64,000 nucleotides of DNA from Lycorma delicatula (GCF_047948215.1 NC_134467.1:39740520-39804519), one strand, 5' to 3'; numbered from the stretch's first letter, positions 10,781-22,048 are shown. Notes: generated by a model not told the origin, from the letters alone. Numbers and translations are program-made.

Positions 10781-11183
10781 TAAAGAAAGAAACATAAATA
10801 TATAAGTATAATGTATTTATTGGAGCAATACAGTGTTATTAAAGAACACATGATACAAACATAACATGAAATTAAAGAAAAACATGAAAAACAATATTAT
10901 TTTTAGAAATCATTGTAGCAGGGAGACATTTGTTAATTACAACCGGAAATCCATCCTTCTGACGCATTTACAGTGACAGAATTAAAAAGTTACGAGTTAC
11001 ATTTCCATTTGGCAACTATGTTCATGAATTTTTTGAAATAAATTTTTAAAATTAAAAAAAAAAATTCAGCTATTTCAGTACTTCAACGAAAGGTGACGTT
11101 TCAAGTAGACTTGAATTGTAACTGTTATGAGATAAATTGATCTGTTTATACATAAAACCTAATAAATCTCAATTATAAGTGTC
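10781..11183. other. Intergenic
   Basis: AT-rich, no recognisable ORF or repeat. Confidence 0.4.
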
Positions 11184-11312
11184 ATGCTGGCCTCTGAAAC
11201 GCGAGTGGGAGAGTTTCGGTCTTTATCTGGAATTCCCGGGTTCGAATCCCGTCCAGGTACGGCATTTTCACTCTCAAAAATATCTATTTCATCTCAGTGG
11301 TTATGGAGGTTA
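11184..11312 (+). repeat. SINE-2 copy, diverged
   Basis: Contains the tRNA-like head (GGCCTCTGAAACGCGAGTGG), the B box GGTTCGAATCCCGT, the CATTTTCAC block, and the tail TGGAGGTTAAAAAAGG shared with 44972-45131. This is not a functional tRNA: the acceptor arms do not pair. Confidence 0.75.
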
Positions 11313-11479
11313 AAAAAGGTGTTCCGTAAGTACAGAATTTGGTGCTCCAAGGTGTTCCATTTTTCTATTCAGTAGTCCGGTGTCAAACTAATGTAATCCT
11401 TTCTATTTTGAAAATAATATATTTTTAGTTTCCTGGTGAATATAGCTAGAATAGACTGACTATATTAAGTAGTAATCAT

Positions 11480-11700
11480 GCCAAAAATGGGGTATCCAAT
11501 TTTGTGAAAATCTTTACGTTTTAGGGTCCAGTTCATCAATAGAAAAAATAAAAATATATATGTACGTAGGTCACATTGATGGTGGCCTTATATTTCGGGA
11601 TGGACTGAACCGATTTTCTTTGAATTTGGCTCAAATATTTTTTTATATGGGGTATTTACCACAATTTTTTATTTTATTTGTTCATGGGGTGGGGATCTTG
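11480..11700 (+). repeat. Low-copy repeat, partner at 690-960
   Basis: Loosely matches 690-960 from AATGGGGTATCC to the ATATGGGGTATTTACC region. No coding content. Confidence 0.35.
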
Positions 11701-11918
11701 CAAAAAAAATTTCGATTTTCTTCAGAGATATTTTAAAATAAACTTAGTTTGGAAAATTTGCTATTTATGTCTATAATCCAAAAACGTTTCTTGCAAAATC
11801 AACTCCCATTTATAAAATTGAATATTTTTTTTTGTTTTTTGCCATCTTTGGTTTTAATATTTGGAATTTTTTTTTTAATTTTTTACATGATGTATAGGGC
11901 TATGAAAATTTTTTTTTT

Positions 11919-12209
11919 CTTCAGTCATTAGACAGGTTTGATGCAGCTTTCCAAGATTCCGTATCTAGTGCTAGTCGTTTCATTTCAGTATACCTTCTAC
12001 ATCCTACATCCCTAACAATTTGTTTTACATATTCCAAACGTGGCCTGCCTACACAATTTTTTCCTTCTACCTGTCCTTCCAATATTAAAGCGATTATTCC
12101 AGGATACTTTAATATGTGGCCTATAAGTCTGTCTCTTCTTTTAGCTATATTTTTCCAAATTCTTCTTTCTTCATCTATTTGCCGCAACACCTCTTCATTT
12201 GTCACTTTA
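11919..12209 (-). mobile_element. LINE-A 3' fragment, part of a chimera
   Basis: Minus-strand LINE-A tail from TNEEVLRQIDEERRIWKN to SNLSND plus the A-run. It has the same 5' breakpoint as the copy at 1232-1531. Upstream it is joined to about 35 bp of family R and then to mariner sequence, and one frame runs through all three. Confidence 0.88.
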
Positions 12210-12427
12210 TATATATATTTCACTTTCTTGTGGACACGATAAACCCATCTTGCACAGACTTTATGAAACCCAAGTCTGTTGTGGACGATTTCGTAGGCAG
12301 ATCCGTCACTGATTTGCAGACGATGTGCCACTTCATCGATAGTTACTCGTCTGTCTAAGAAAACCATGTCACGTGTACGCTCAATGTTTTCCTCATTTGT
12401 GGCGGTAAACGGTCGTCCGGCTCTCAT
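11921..12427 (-). other. Chimeric ORF: mariner HTH + family R + LINE-A tail
   Basis: A 168-codon open frame on the minus strand. Residues 1-62 are the second helix-turn-helix of a mariner transposase (GRPFTATNEENIERTRDMV, RRVTIDEVAHRLQISDGSAY, then GFHKVCARWV). Residues 63-74 (YRVHKKVKYIYK) are translated from family R. Residues 75-168 are the LINE-A C-terminal tail ending SNLSND. No catalytic domain of either parent is kept. I see no dedicated promoter and no sign that the frame is under selection. It may be a by-product of template switching or nested insertion, but it is an uninterrupted in-frame fusion. Confidence 0.6.
12210..12245 (-). repeat. Family R sliver in the chimera
   Basis: About 35 bp (TTTCACTTTCTTGTGGACAC and the TA-rich linker) matches the centre of family R, exactly as found next to the LINE-A fragment at 1532-1566. 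Confidence 0.75.
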
Positions 12428-12477
12428 TTGTCTTGCGTAACACTTGTGTGACCGTTTTTGAATTTTTCAATCCGTTA
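12246..12477 (-). pseudogene. Mariner transposase N-terminal fragment
   Basis: On the minus strand this reads as the mariner DNA-binding region (IEKFKNG, TSVT upstream in another frame; then TATNEENIERTRDMV, VTIDEVAHRLQIS, LGFHKVCARWV). Classical mariners follow this with the DDD catalytic domain, which is absent here. No terminal repeat remains. Confidence 0.75.
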
Positions 12478-12480
12478 ATA

Positions 12481-12733
12481 GCCTCCGGTAATTACCTTTC
12501 AGATAATACTTTAGAGGATGATATGTATGAATGTAGTCTTGTACAATCTCAGTTGGACCATTCCTGAGATGTTTGGTTAATTGAAACTCAACCACCAAAG
12601 AACACCGGTATTCACGATATAGTATTTAAATTCGTGTAAATATAACTGACTTTACTATGACTTGAACGCTGGAACTCTCGACTTCCCAATCAGCTGATTA
12701 GGGAAGACACGTTCACCACTAAATCAACCCGGT
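12481..12733 (-). repeat. SINE-1 copy
   Basis: From tail (GCCTCCGGTAATTACC) to head (plus-strand ACTAAATCAACCCGG). It directly abuts the mariner fragment. The B box is degraded. Confidence 0.83.
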
Positions 12734-12825
12734 GAGGGTTAATTAAATAATGTACTCATAAATAAATATATTTTGTTACATGTTACTTTCGTAACCTTAT
12801 AAAAATCTGTATTTTTATATAATAA

Positions 12826-13012
12826 ATGGGCTTCCATTTTTTTTTTGGGGGGATTTATTTATCCTACCCTACTAAACAGCATTTGTTTGTTTGTGTGTGT
12901 GCGCGTCCTCCTCACCTTAGCACCGGTAATGTATCGATCACTAGCGGAAAATCTCGATTCATAAGTTCATGTCTCGTGGTGGTCCAGGTGTATACTTGTT
13001 ATATTATTATAT
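12826..13012 (-). repeat. Family S fragment
   Basis: Reverse-complement match to 34880-35010 over AACAAATGCGG/CAGCATTTGTTTG, TTAGCACCGGTAATGTA, GATCACTAGCGGAAAATC and CTCGTGGTGGTCCAGGTG. Other family S pieces are at 13790-13945, 29143-29350 and 32164-32400. Confidence 0.65.
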
Positions 13013-13789
13013 ATCGATATATCGCTTATATATATCGATATATAAATTAATTACAGTATATTATTTATGTTATTGTTTTTCTTCATAAAATCGATTATTT
13101 ATGTTAAGATTCAAGTTTAATTTCCTCCTTTTTCATTTGTAAAAATAAAAATTTTTCTTGCTTTTTATAAATTTTCACTCTATCTTTTACTGTTTATAAA
13201 TTCTCACTATTTTTGTAACTCGTATTAAATGAATTTGTCTAATGCTCTATTGTTAATCAGTCGTATAATTATTATAAAATAAAATAATAAATTTTATTAC
13301 CGTAATTCATTCATTCAGTTTCGTAGAAGATCTTAAAACGCAATTATTTTCGATATAAATAAATCGATAGTAAAAATATTATCGATTATCCATTATCATC
13401 ATATATATGTTTTTGTTTTTTCCTGATGGTTACAATTTAACATATATATAGGTAAAACACGTGGGCCAAATCAAATGGTAAACAATAAAGATCAAAATCA
13501 GAAGAATTTTGTATCTTACAGATCGTCTTTAGCGATTTATTAATTTCGAAGCCAACATCTCTTTTCTTATTGTGTCAAGGAAAGTTAGTTTCCCATTACG
13601 ATAATTTGTTCCCTAAATTGAATATAATATAGAAATAATAAATTAATTAATTTAATTTATATTTAAAGTTCCAAATCTCGTATTGAATGAATTTACATAT
13701 GGATATTATGGATCTTGATGAAAACGTTGAGTGCGCAAAAAAGATCTAAACCAAACAAATTTAACTAGGAAGATTTGCTGATTTTTCGC
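13013..13789. other. AT-rich intergenic stretch
   Basis: Opens with a palindromic run of TATCGATATA units (13005-13045). The rest is AT-rich without recognisable genes. Confidence 0.45.
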
Positions 13790-13945
13790 TTTTTGATCAA
13801 TTTTCATCATTAAAACAAACATGTAAGAGATAATCAGTTTTGGACACCTTAGCATTCCGAGACGCCGCCCGCCAGGGCAACCCACCCGGAGGGCCCAGCT
13901 GCGGTGGCATGTCGTAGGCACGCCCTGTAGATAGTTTTACTGAAT
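13790..13945 (-). repeat. Family S fragment with GC-rich core
   Basis: Contains TCAGTTTTGGACACCT and the GC-rich block CCCACCCGGAGGGC plus GTAGGCACGCCCT, the reverse complement of the block at 29150-29240. The minus-strand ORFs here follow the local GC content and have no recognisable domain. Confidence 0.6.
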
Positions 13946-14542
13946 AAAGGCACGTTAATTCATAATAATGTTTCCTATAATGAGCTGGTATTTCTTTCAA
14001 TTATTATGATTTCATGCATTGGAATCAGCGTACGTCAGAAAATCTGGATAACTTATACTCATCATTCAAAGAATCTAATATCATTAAATATTAAAATAGA
14101 AACGATTTTTAATCGATCAAGATGTGTTAATAATACATTTCAACAAAAATCAAATCATGTTGTTTAATTTCCATTTAAAATATATTTTGTAAAAAAAAAT
14201 TCAACCGTTATTATATGGTCTACTGTTTTTTTAAATAAAATTACCGCATTTATTCGCGTAAACCCTAAACATTTTTTAAGATTTTCTAATTAAAATTTGG
14301 GGGTAAGAGTATTATTCGAATCATGATAATGGCTTAATAGTTTATTACTGAATGAACTATGTATTGTATTTGATATTAAATACATTATAATGTTGCGTGT
14401 TCGCGGCTCGATCAGGATATTGAGAGATTGATTGATTAATATAATTACAATTTATTGATTTAAAAAACATAACTAAAACCAGATAAATCAATATTAATGA
14501 AAATAATAATAATACGACAATCACAAAACAAATAATAAAGAA
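13946..14542. other. AT-rich intergenic stretch
   Basis: No supported feature; the minus-strand ORF at the right edge has no recognisable domain. Confidence 0.4.
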
Positions 14543-15300
14543 ATCCCTTTCGGCACGCCGGAAGGCGGAGGTAGATTTAACCGCTGTTAAGTAAGGGATA
14601 AAAAAGATTTCCACCTTAAAGTTAAGAAAAATTTCAAATTTACTCAATACAATAGGTTGCATGCGAAAAAATTATTCACATGTTTAGCATACGACAAGCC
14701 CCATCTTCTTACAATTCCAACTTTTTGGTCATCTCTTGCCGTAAAGATTGGTAAAATAAAAAATTATTACAGACAAAATTTTTAGGTAATGTTTAGAGGA
14801 CTAACGACCACTTTAAATCGATTTGATACTTGCCTATTAAGGAAGGTATTATTTTTTTTGTTTTTTCCAAACCCAATTTTATCCATCCCATTTGCCAATG
14901 GTTGGTGATATCAAAAAACTTTACTTATATAAGCATTAGACTTATATCCAAAGAATAGTAGGAACTTAAAACGATTCGATATTTTACTTAATAAGAAAGT
15001 TATAGCTATATTTTGTTTTTTCAAAAAAGCCCCCCATGATCTGATTTTGGTTGATAAACTCCACTGAGATTTTGGGAAGAGTTATTTTTAAGGAACAATT
15101 TGAAAGTGATTGGCGCAAAATTACGGAAGTTATCGTGTTCACAAAAAAGTGAAATATATATATATAAACCTTTGAGCTGACGGTGGTTGTAGGGTCTGGG
15201 GGATGTGAAATGCGAAGATATGTCGAAATTTTTCGGAAGTCGAATCATGGTACCCATTATAATAGGTAGCTTTATTATGAAATCTACCAAAAAGGATAGT
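14543..15300 (+). repeat. Family R copy
   Basis: A nearly full copy from CCCTTTCGGCACGCCGGAAG to ATGAAATCTACC. It keeps the internal blocks TACTCAATACAATAGGTTGC, CTAACGACCACTTTAAA, GGTTGGTGATATC, AAAGAATAGTAGGAAC and CACAAAAAAGTGAAATATAT. Confidence 0.8.
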
Positions 15301-15720
15301 GTGTGGGTTTGTTGGTTGTCGTATATGCTAACATTTTTTTTTTAGTTGCTATTGGCGCAGAACGGACCAATAGTGGTGCGACGGGCGACTGCGCACGACG
15401 ACTCATTCTCAGCCGAATTTCTCCCACTAGAAGCAGTCCATTGTTAATTATTTTACAGATTATTTAATTTAATCTTCAAGGGTAAATTATATTTATTTAT
15501 ATTTTATATTTGTGTTTTTATTTACTTATTATTTTATAATCTTATTTATTTAATTTTCTTAATAAAATAAAGGGATTATTAGTTAATATTTAGATAAATA
15601 AAACAATCTATAATGAGAGCTCGTTTACCCGAATATCGATTTTACAAATGTTTTGACTATCCGGACTTCTTATATCCGCAGTCGGCAATTTAATACAATA
15701 TTTAAAAAAAAATTTATACA
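15301..15720. other. Intergenic with a short GC-rich block
   Basis: 15340-15430 is GC-rich (GCGACGGGCGACTGCGCACG); the rest is AT-rich. No ORF recognised. Confidence 0.35.
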
Positions 15721-15771
15721 CTAGCAGACCCGTCAATGCTTCGATATTGCTAAATTTGAGTATATATGTAG
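15721..15771 (-). repeat. Helitron-like terminus
   Basis: Plus-strand CTAGCAGACCCGTCAATGCT followed by TCGATATTGC. Read on the minus strand it ends in a small CAAT/ATTG hairpin, about 8-10 bases, then CTAG, the pattern of Helitron 3' ends. It is followed on the other side by the family's TATATATGTA linker. Confidence 0.55.
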
Positions 15772-15779
15772 ATTTTTTT

Positions 15780-16190
15780 TTTGTCTTCAGTCATTTGACT
15801 GGTTTGATGCAGCTCTCCAAGATTCCCTATCTAGTGCTAGTCGTTTCATTTCAGTATACCCTCTACCACCTACATCCATAACAATTTGTTTTAGGTATTC
15901 CAAACGTGGCCTGCCTACACAATTTTTTCCCTTCTACCTGTCCTTCCAATATTAAAGCGACTATTCCAGGATGCCTTAGTATGTGGCCTATAAGTCCGTT
16001 TCTTCTTTTAACTATATTTTTCCAAATGCTTCTTTCTTCATCTATTTGCCGCAATACCTCTTCATTTGTCACTTAATCCACCCATCTGATTTATAACATT
16101 CTCCTATAGCACCGCATTTCAAAAGCTTATAATCTTTTCTTCTCAGATACTCCGATTGTCCAAGTTTCACTAACATATAAAGCGATACTA
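15780..16190 (-). mobile_element. LINE-A 3' fragment
   Basis: Minus strand: C-terminal tail (VTNEEVLRQIDEERSIWKN, ILRHPGIVALILEGQVEG) ending at the 3' terminus. Frames are broken near GRQATF and upstream at the WVDK segment. The 5' limit is in the region for LYVSETWT. Confidence 0.88.
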
Positions 16191-16191
16191 C

Positions 16192-16261
16192 ATGCAGATT
16201 AAATGAACAAAATTGAAAGTTTGATAAAACATTAACAAAATGAACATTACGGAATTTCCAC
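16192..16261 (-). repeat. Helitron-like family internal block
   Basis: AACAAAATTGAAAGTTTGAT, then ACATTAACAAAATGAACATT, is the reverse complement of the block found beside the microsatellites at 21600-21655 and 22870-22925. Confidence 0.65.
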
Positions 16262-16515
16262 TCTGATGGTCTGATTTTTCCCATTAACGAACTCAACCGA
16301 GATATTGGGTCGTTATATTTTATGTACCAATTTGAAAGTGATTGGTAAAAAAAGTTACGACAGTTATCGTGTTCGCAAGAAAGTATAAACTTTTGAATTG
16401 ACTGTAGTTTTGGGGTCTGGGTGATGTGAAACGCGAAGATATATCGAAATTTTCCGGAAGTCGAATCATGTTACCCATTATAATAAGTAGCTTTGTTATG
16501 AAATCTACCTAAAGG
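16262..16515 (+). repeat. Family R fragment
   Basis: 3' third of family R, from CTGATTTTTCCCATTAACG to TTGTTATGAAATCTACC. Confidence 0.72.
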
Positions 16516-16597
16516 GACATTTTTCGAGGATTATTTGAACAGACTATTTAAACTGTAAACATGAGTTAAATTAGAGCATAACTGTTTTCTAGGTATA

Positions 16598-16906
16598 ATT
16601 CTTTTTTATCTTCGAAACCCTATTTTTTCAATCCCCTGAGCCAATGGTTGGTGATATCAAAAACCTTTACTTAAATACGTTTTAAGCCCTTATCTAAAGA
16701 ATAGTAGGAACTTTAAACGAATTCGATATTTTACTTAATAAGAAAGTTATAGCGAAATTGTTTTTTCGAAAAAGGTGCTCCCATTTCCACCTCAATGGTC
16801 CGATTTTGGCTGTTAACAAACGCAACCGAGATTTTGGGAAGATATATTTTTAAGTAACAATTTCAAAGTGATTGGCGTAAAATTACGGCAGTTATCGTGT
16901 TCACAA

Positions 16907-16951
<45 letters not shown>

Positions 16952-16998
16952 AATGTATATTTAGACTTTTGAGCTGACCTTAATTTACCTGGAGGGAC
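16598..16998 (+). repeat. Family R fragment with expanded TA tract
   Basis: Matches family R from CCCTGAGCCAATGGTTGGTG to TTTTGAGCTGACC. The internal TA-rich linker has grown to about 40 bp of TA (16905-16948). Confidence 0.72.
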
Positions 16999-16999
16999 T

Positions 17000-17140
17000 G
17001 AAACTTTGGCGAAATCTTTCACCCTGTATAACTTGCTAACGAAGCGTTTTCGGAGCTATGTTTATATGAATTTTTTTCTTATTTTTCGGTCTCTAGAATG
17101 AGTTGTCAAAGTATTTCCCTATCCTCCTGAATCACTCTCT
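17000..17140 (-). repeat. Family Z fragment
   Basis: Reverse complement of 54717-54850: CGAAATCTTTCACCCTGTAT, then GCTAACGAAGCGTTTTCGG and CTAGAATGAGTTGTCAAAG. Confidence 0.7.
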
Positions 17141-17141
17141 C

Positions 17142-17188
17142 TGTGTGTGTGTGTGTGTGTGTGTCTGTATATATATATATATATATAT
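17142..17188. repeat. Compound microsatellite (GT)n(TA)n
   Basis: CT/GT repeats followed by TA repeats; direct reading. Confidence 0.95.
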
Positions 17189-17710
17189 GGAAAATCCACT
17201 ACCTAAAAACAAGTAAAAGACTGGATTTGTTTTATATTTAATTTATCATTTATTAATTTCTACAGGTTTTCTAAATATAAATTTAAACCTTCAATAATAA
17301 TACAAAAAATAACAAGGTTAAATAATATATATATATATATATATATGTAATTTTATTTACTATAAAATGGGTTCATAAGTTACAACGTTCTTAATAAACA
17401 AGTTTTTTCTTTCGTGACGGAACTTGCAAATTTTGTATAATTTATTTTACATGAAAATAACATTTAATTATTTAAAAAAAAAAAGAAAAAAAACATAGGT
17501 GACGTAATGATGTAGATGAAATATTTTAAACATATTTACTAATAATTATACTTATCTTCCTGTTTTGAACATAGTAATTAAAGATTATTAATAAAAAAAA
17601 AAAAAAAAATCAAGTCCCTTCTGGATGCGATCCAGAGACTGTCTGGTTTCATAGTTAAAGTTTTTTTTTAAAATTTTTATAATAAAGTAGCGTTTGTTAA
17701 TATAATTGCT
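17189..17710. other. AT-rich intergenic stretch
   Basis: Holds a second TA tract near 17325-17345 and A-runs. No gene. Confidence 0.45.
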
Positions 17711-19318
17711 TTTTTTTTCTTCAGTCATTTGACTGGTTTGATGCAGCTCTCCAAGATTCCCTATCTAGTGCTAGTCGTTTCATTTCAGTATACCCTCTAC
17801 CACCTACATCCATAACAATTTGTTTTAGGTATTCCAAACGTGGCCTGCCTACATAATTTTTTCTTTCTACCTGTCCTTCCAATATTAAAGCGACTATTCC
17901 AGGATGCCTTAGTATGTGGCCTATAAGTCTGTCTCTTCTTTTAACTATATTTTTCCAAATGCTTCTTTCTTCATCTATTTGCCGCAATACCTCTTCATTT
18001 GTCATTTTATCCACCCATCTGATTTTTAACATTCTCCTATAGCACCACATTTCAAAAGCTTATAATCTTTTCTTCTCAGATACTCCGATCGTCCAATTTT
18101 CACTTCTATATAAAGCGACACTCCAAATATATATTTCCTGACATTTAAATTAATTTTTGATGTAAACAAATTATATTTCTTAATGAAGGATCGTTTCGCT
18201 TGTGCTATTCGGCATTTTATATCGCTCCTGCTTCGTCTATCTTTAGTAATTCTACTTCCCAAATAACAAAATTCTTCTACCACCATAATCTTTTCTCCTC
18301 CTATTTTCACATTCAGTGGTCCATCTTTGTTATTTCTACTACATTTTATTACTTTTGTTTTGTTCTTGTTTATTTTCATGCGGTAGTTCTTGCGTAGGAC
18401 TTCATCTATGCCGTTCATTGTTTCTTCTAAATCCTTTTCACTCTCGGCTAGAATTACTATATCATCAGCAAATCGTAGCGTCTTTATCTTTTCACCTTGT
18501 ACTGTTACTCCGAATCTAAATTTTTCTTTAACATCATTAACTTTTAGTTTCATGTAAAGATTAAAAAGTAACGGAGATAGGGAACATCCTTGTCGGACTC
18601 CCTTTCTTATTACGGCTTCTTTCTTATGTTCTTCAATTATTACTGTTGCTGTTTGGTTCCTGTACATGTTAGCAATTCTTCTATCTCTGTATTTGAACCC
18701 TAATTTTTAAAAAATGCTGAACATTTTATTCCAGTCTACGTTATCGAATGCCTTTTCTAGGTCTATAAACGCCAAGTATGTGGGTTTGTTTTTCTTTAAT
18801 CTTCCTTCTACTATTAATCTGAGGCCTAAAATTGCTTCCCTTGTCCCTATACTTTTCCTGAAACCAAATTGGTCTTCTCCTAACACTTCTTCCATTCTCC
18901 TCTTAATTCTTCTGTATAGAATTCTAGTTATGATTTTTGATGCATGACTAGTTAAACTAATTGTTCTGTATTCTTCACATTTATCAGCCCCTGCTTTCTT
19001 TGGTATCGTTACTATAACACTTTTTTTGAAGTCTGACGGAAATTCCTTTTTTTCATAAACATTACACACCAGTTTGTATAATCTATCAATCGCTTCCTCA
19101 TCTGCACTGCGCAGTAATTCTACAGGTATTTCGTCTATTCCAGGAGCCTTTCTGCCATTTAAATCTTTTAATGCTCTCTTAAATTCAGATCTCAGTATTG
19201 TTTCTCCCATTTCATCCTCCTCAACTTCCTCTTCTCCGTCTATAACACCATTTTCTAATTCATTTCCTCCGTATAACTCTTCAATTTGTTTTCTAAAAGA
19301 TGTTAATTCAAATGTTTA
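17711..19318 (-). mobile_element. LINE-A, 1.6 kb 5'-truncated copy
   Basis: The 3' end (A-run as T-run on the plus strand) is at 17711. The copy reaches upstream to the linker between endonuclease and RT (LTSFRKQIEELYGGNELE at 19260-19315). Its 5' limit abuts a hairpin element at 19324-19557. Confidence 0.92.
17721..19318 (-). pseudogene. LINE-A reverse transcriptase, broken
   Basis: Reverse transcriptase of a non-LTR retrotransposon, resembling the RTE-like lineage often annotated as craniofacial development protein 2-like (lineage is inference). In order: GRKAPGIDEIPVELL; KSVIVTIPKKAG; EDQFGFRKSIGTREAI; TYLAFIDLEKAFDNV (motif A Asp); GVRQGCSLSPLLFNLYM; LRFADDIVILAES (catalytic FADD intact); then the tail RLIGHILRHPGIVAL and GRPRLEYLKQIV. 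It reads as three pieces (19210-18707, 18667-18026, 18050-17721): a frameshift lies after NKMFSIF, and a small deletion with frameshift follows NLNVRK. No endonuclease is present in this copy. Confidence 0.92.
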
Positions 19319-19323
19319 ATTTT

Positions 19324-19557
19324 ATTTAAATTAAAATTGTTACGTTCATAATAATCCCTCGTCAAGATATAAAATTAAATTGTACATCAATACGACCATA
19401 ACCTCATGTCCGTAAGATGTTTACGAGTTTTATCTGCAATAATCGATAATAGTTGCAAAAATCTTACGAATATGACGTTACCTGTATTATTGACGTACAA
19501 TTTAATTTTATTTCTTGACGATCGATTATTTTGTACGTAACAATTTTAATTTAAATA
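19324..19557. repeat. Foldback element, about 97-bp arms
   Basis: Left arm 19324-19420 and right arm 19461-19557 are inverted copies (for example AAATTAAAATTGTTACGT against its complement ACGTAACAATTTTAATTT, and AATTAAATTGTAC against GTACAATTTAATT). About 40 bases separate them. No coding content. It could be a MITE or an arm of a larger element. Confidence 0.82.
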
Positions 19558-20330
19558 TAATTATAAATTTAAATTTACATCTTTTGGAAAATCACTGATG
19601 ATGGAATAACGGCTCCGAAAGTGCTCGAATATATACTTTTAATATTGTTGGTAAGTGAAACTTTATTTTATACATTTGTATAAAATTAAAATCAACGGTG
19701 CCAAATACTTAGCATATTTTTTTTTTCAATTTGATTTAAAGAACATAAAGCTTCTGTGCTTTTTTATTAAGTTTTATTTATTTTTATAGTTTAAAAAAAT
19801 TGAAAAACTAGACGTTCAGGGTTAGTTTCGCTTACCCTTCCCGTCTCCATCGCCCACCATTGGATCCCGCTCTGTTCGTTATCCGTATTTTTGAGGGAAT
19901 ATTACTGATAAATTCCAATAAAAGCCTGAAAAGCTTTATCCTTCAATGTTTCCGTCTTTCTTAACGTAGAACCTTTGATACGCTCCTTCTACAGGCAAAT
20001 TTTCTGTTGTTCAGGTGTTTCTAAAGCAGGAATTTCTTAATGAACAATTATGATTAATTATGATCAATACTCTTTCTTTCTTCGCTGGCAATTCGATAAA
20101 TTTATAGGGTATGGAATCAAAAATTCGAATACAAAATTTTTCAAATTTATTAATTTTCCAAATATTATTATTTTTTCATATCTAATTGTCCTTCTATGAG
20201 AAAATTATTTTTTCAATAATCATAGATTTCCATACGTTTTTTCCTAGAATATTTGTAAATTTAATCGCAAAATTTTAGGGTTGTTAAAAGCTACTCTGAA
20301 CGAATAAAATAGTAGATGCGTGTATTCCTT
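19558..20330. other. Intergenic
   Basis: AT-rich. GAATAACGGCTCCGAAAGTG near 19606 may be an old repeat end. A short GC-richer stretch at 19815-19870 has no ORF that I recognise. Confidence 0.4.
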
Positions 20331-20560
20331 TCCATTTCGGAGCATGACAACGCGAATACATTTCTATCCTAGCGCTAATACGTACATGATCTGCGTATAT
20401 AAAGTCACATCTATCTATCCGTGACCCTGGTATTTGTTCTTTGACATCAACATGAACTTAACTGCAACTCGCAGTTCAATTACAAAGCACTTTAACTGTT
20501 TTAGAGGACCGAAATATTCTCATTATTTTAGAAGGCAGAATATTGAAGGTTAATTCACTT
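20331..20560 (+). promoter_or_regulatory. Candidate TATA promoter with short ORF
   Basis: GCGTATATAAAGTCACATC (near 20394) is a good TATA-box context. About 55 bp downstream an ATG at 20451 opens a 33-codon frame (MNLTATRSSITKHFNCF...) that ends without a recognisable domain. No splice donor or polyadenylation context supports a gene, so this is only a candidate transcription start, possibly of a retroelement. Confidence 0.25.
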
Positions 20561-20759
20561 TCTTAAAGAAATACCTTTTTTTAACTTTTAACAATCCATT
20601 ATCGATAACCAAAAAAAAAATTTCGCCAACCAATTTTCCAGCTACTGCCGGGTCTACATATGTGTGTATAGCCAAATGCAGTTACTTATACCGTATTTCC
20701 GGGTCTGTCGTAACTACATATATAGCGCAATATAAGTATAAATGTTCTAGTAAATATGT

Positions 20760-20961
20760 GGTCTGGAATATATTCAGGTCGACCACTCTTAAGAAGTATG
20801 GTTAATTGAAACCCAACCACCAAAGAACGCTGGTATCCCAGAGTCTAGCATTCAAATTCCATATAAAAGCAACCGTCTTTATAAGGACTTAACGTTATAA
20901 CTCTCGACTTCGTAAATCACTTGATTTTGCGATGACGTTTTAACCACTAGACTAACCCGGC
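20760..20961 (-). repeat. SINE-1 copy, 3'-truncated
   Basis: Head (plus-strand ACTAGACTAACCCGG) and body (GTTAATTGAAACCCAACCAC) are kept. The tail beyond the ATTCAGGTCGACC block is missing or replaced. Confidence 0.8.
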
Positions 20962-21289
20962 GGATTAATATCGACGGCTAAAATAATAATGAAACCCATA
21001 AAGATTGACTTAATGCGTTAATTTAAGGTAATTACAATAACAATCGATATAAATAAAAATGTAAATGTTCGTTTGTTCAAAATCTCCGAAAGTTCTTCAC
21101 CGATTGCTTTGAAATTTTGAAACAACGTTGCATTCAAATACGCGCGTGTTTTATATACCTGATATTTATATACCTGGGTTGTCACACCTCTGACAGGTAA
21201 AAATATGCTTTTTTTTTTAAAAAAAAGCGCTATCTATTGGACGAAAAATAGCAACACACTCTATACTAAATATTTTACGATTCCATTTC
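20962..21289 (+). repeat. Probable Helitron-like internal region
   Basis: AATGTTCGTTTGTTCAAAAT, then TTCACCGATTGCTTTGAAAT and CAACGTTGCATTC, is the kind of sequence seen beside arthropod Helitron-like repeats. It lies directly upstream of the homopurine array. Assignment is an inference. Confidence 0.35.
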
Positions 21290-21657
21290 AATGTTTCAGA
21301 TATGTGGGTCCGTTATAAACTAAAAAAATTCTGGACCGATTTACGCGCGGGGGAAAAAAGGGAGAAAGGGAAAAATCAGAAAAGGGAAACAGGGAAAAAA
21401 TCGAGAAAGGTAAACTGGAAGAAGGAGAAAACAGAAAAAAGAAAAGGGAAAAGAGAAATGGGTGAAGGAAAAAGAAAAGAGGAGGAATGGGATAAAATGG
21501 GAGAGTGAATTTGATAAAGATGAAAATAGGAAAATGGGGAAAGGCGGAAAAGGAAAAAGGGAGAAAGGGTAAAAGTGAAGGGTTAAATTATGTGAAGTTC
21601 CGCGTAATGTTCATTTTGTTAATGTTTTATCAAACTTTCAATTGTGTTCATTTAATC

Positions 21658-21688
<31 letters not shown>

Positions 21689-22014
21689 AAAATGTTCATC
21701 CGATAGCGATGAAACTTTGGAGAATGGTTGGACGCATGCCAGGGAAGGTTTCTGAATTAGTTTGGACCCGCTAGGTGGCGCTGGCGTCGCGATATTTCGA
21801 AAAATTGTATTTATGTTCCGATTTGCTTCATCTTCAGGGGAAAACGGGAAAGGGTAAAAAAGAGAGTGGGAGGGAGAAGGGTGAAAGGGAGAAATTGGAA
21901 ATGGAAACGGGGAAGGAGAATAAGTGAAAGGTAAAATTTGTGAAGTTAGTTTTTTAATTTTTTTATGAAATCTTCAATTGTGTTCATTTAAACTCTCTCC
22001 CCCACTCTCTCTCT

Positions 22015-22048
<34 letters not shown>

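Noticed and set aside
21302..21774. Lys/Glu-rich ORFs
   Set aside because: They translate homopurine tracts and TA repeats; low complexity and not preserved between units.
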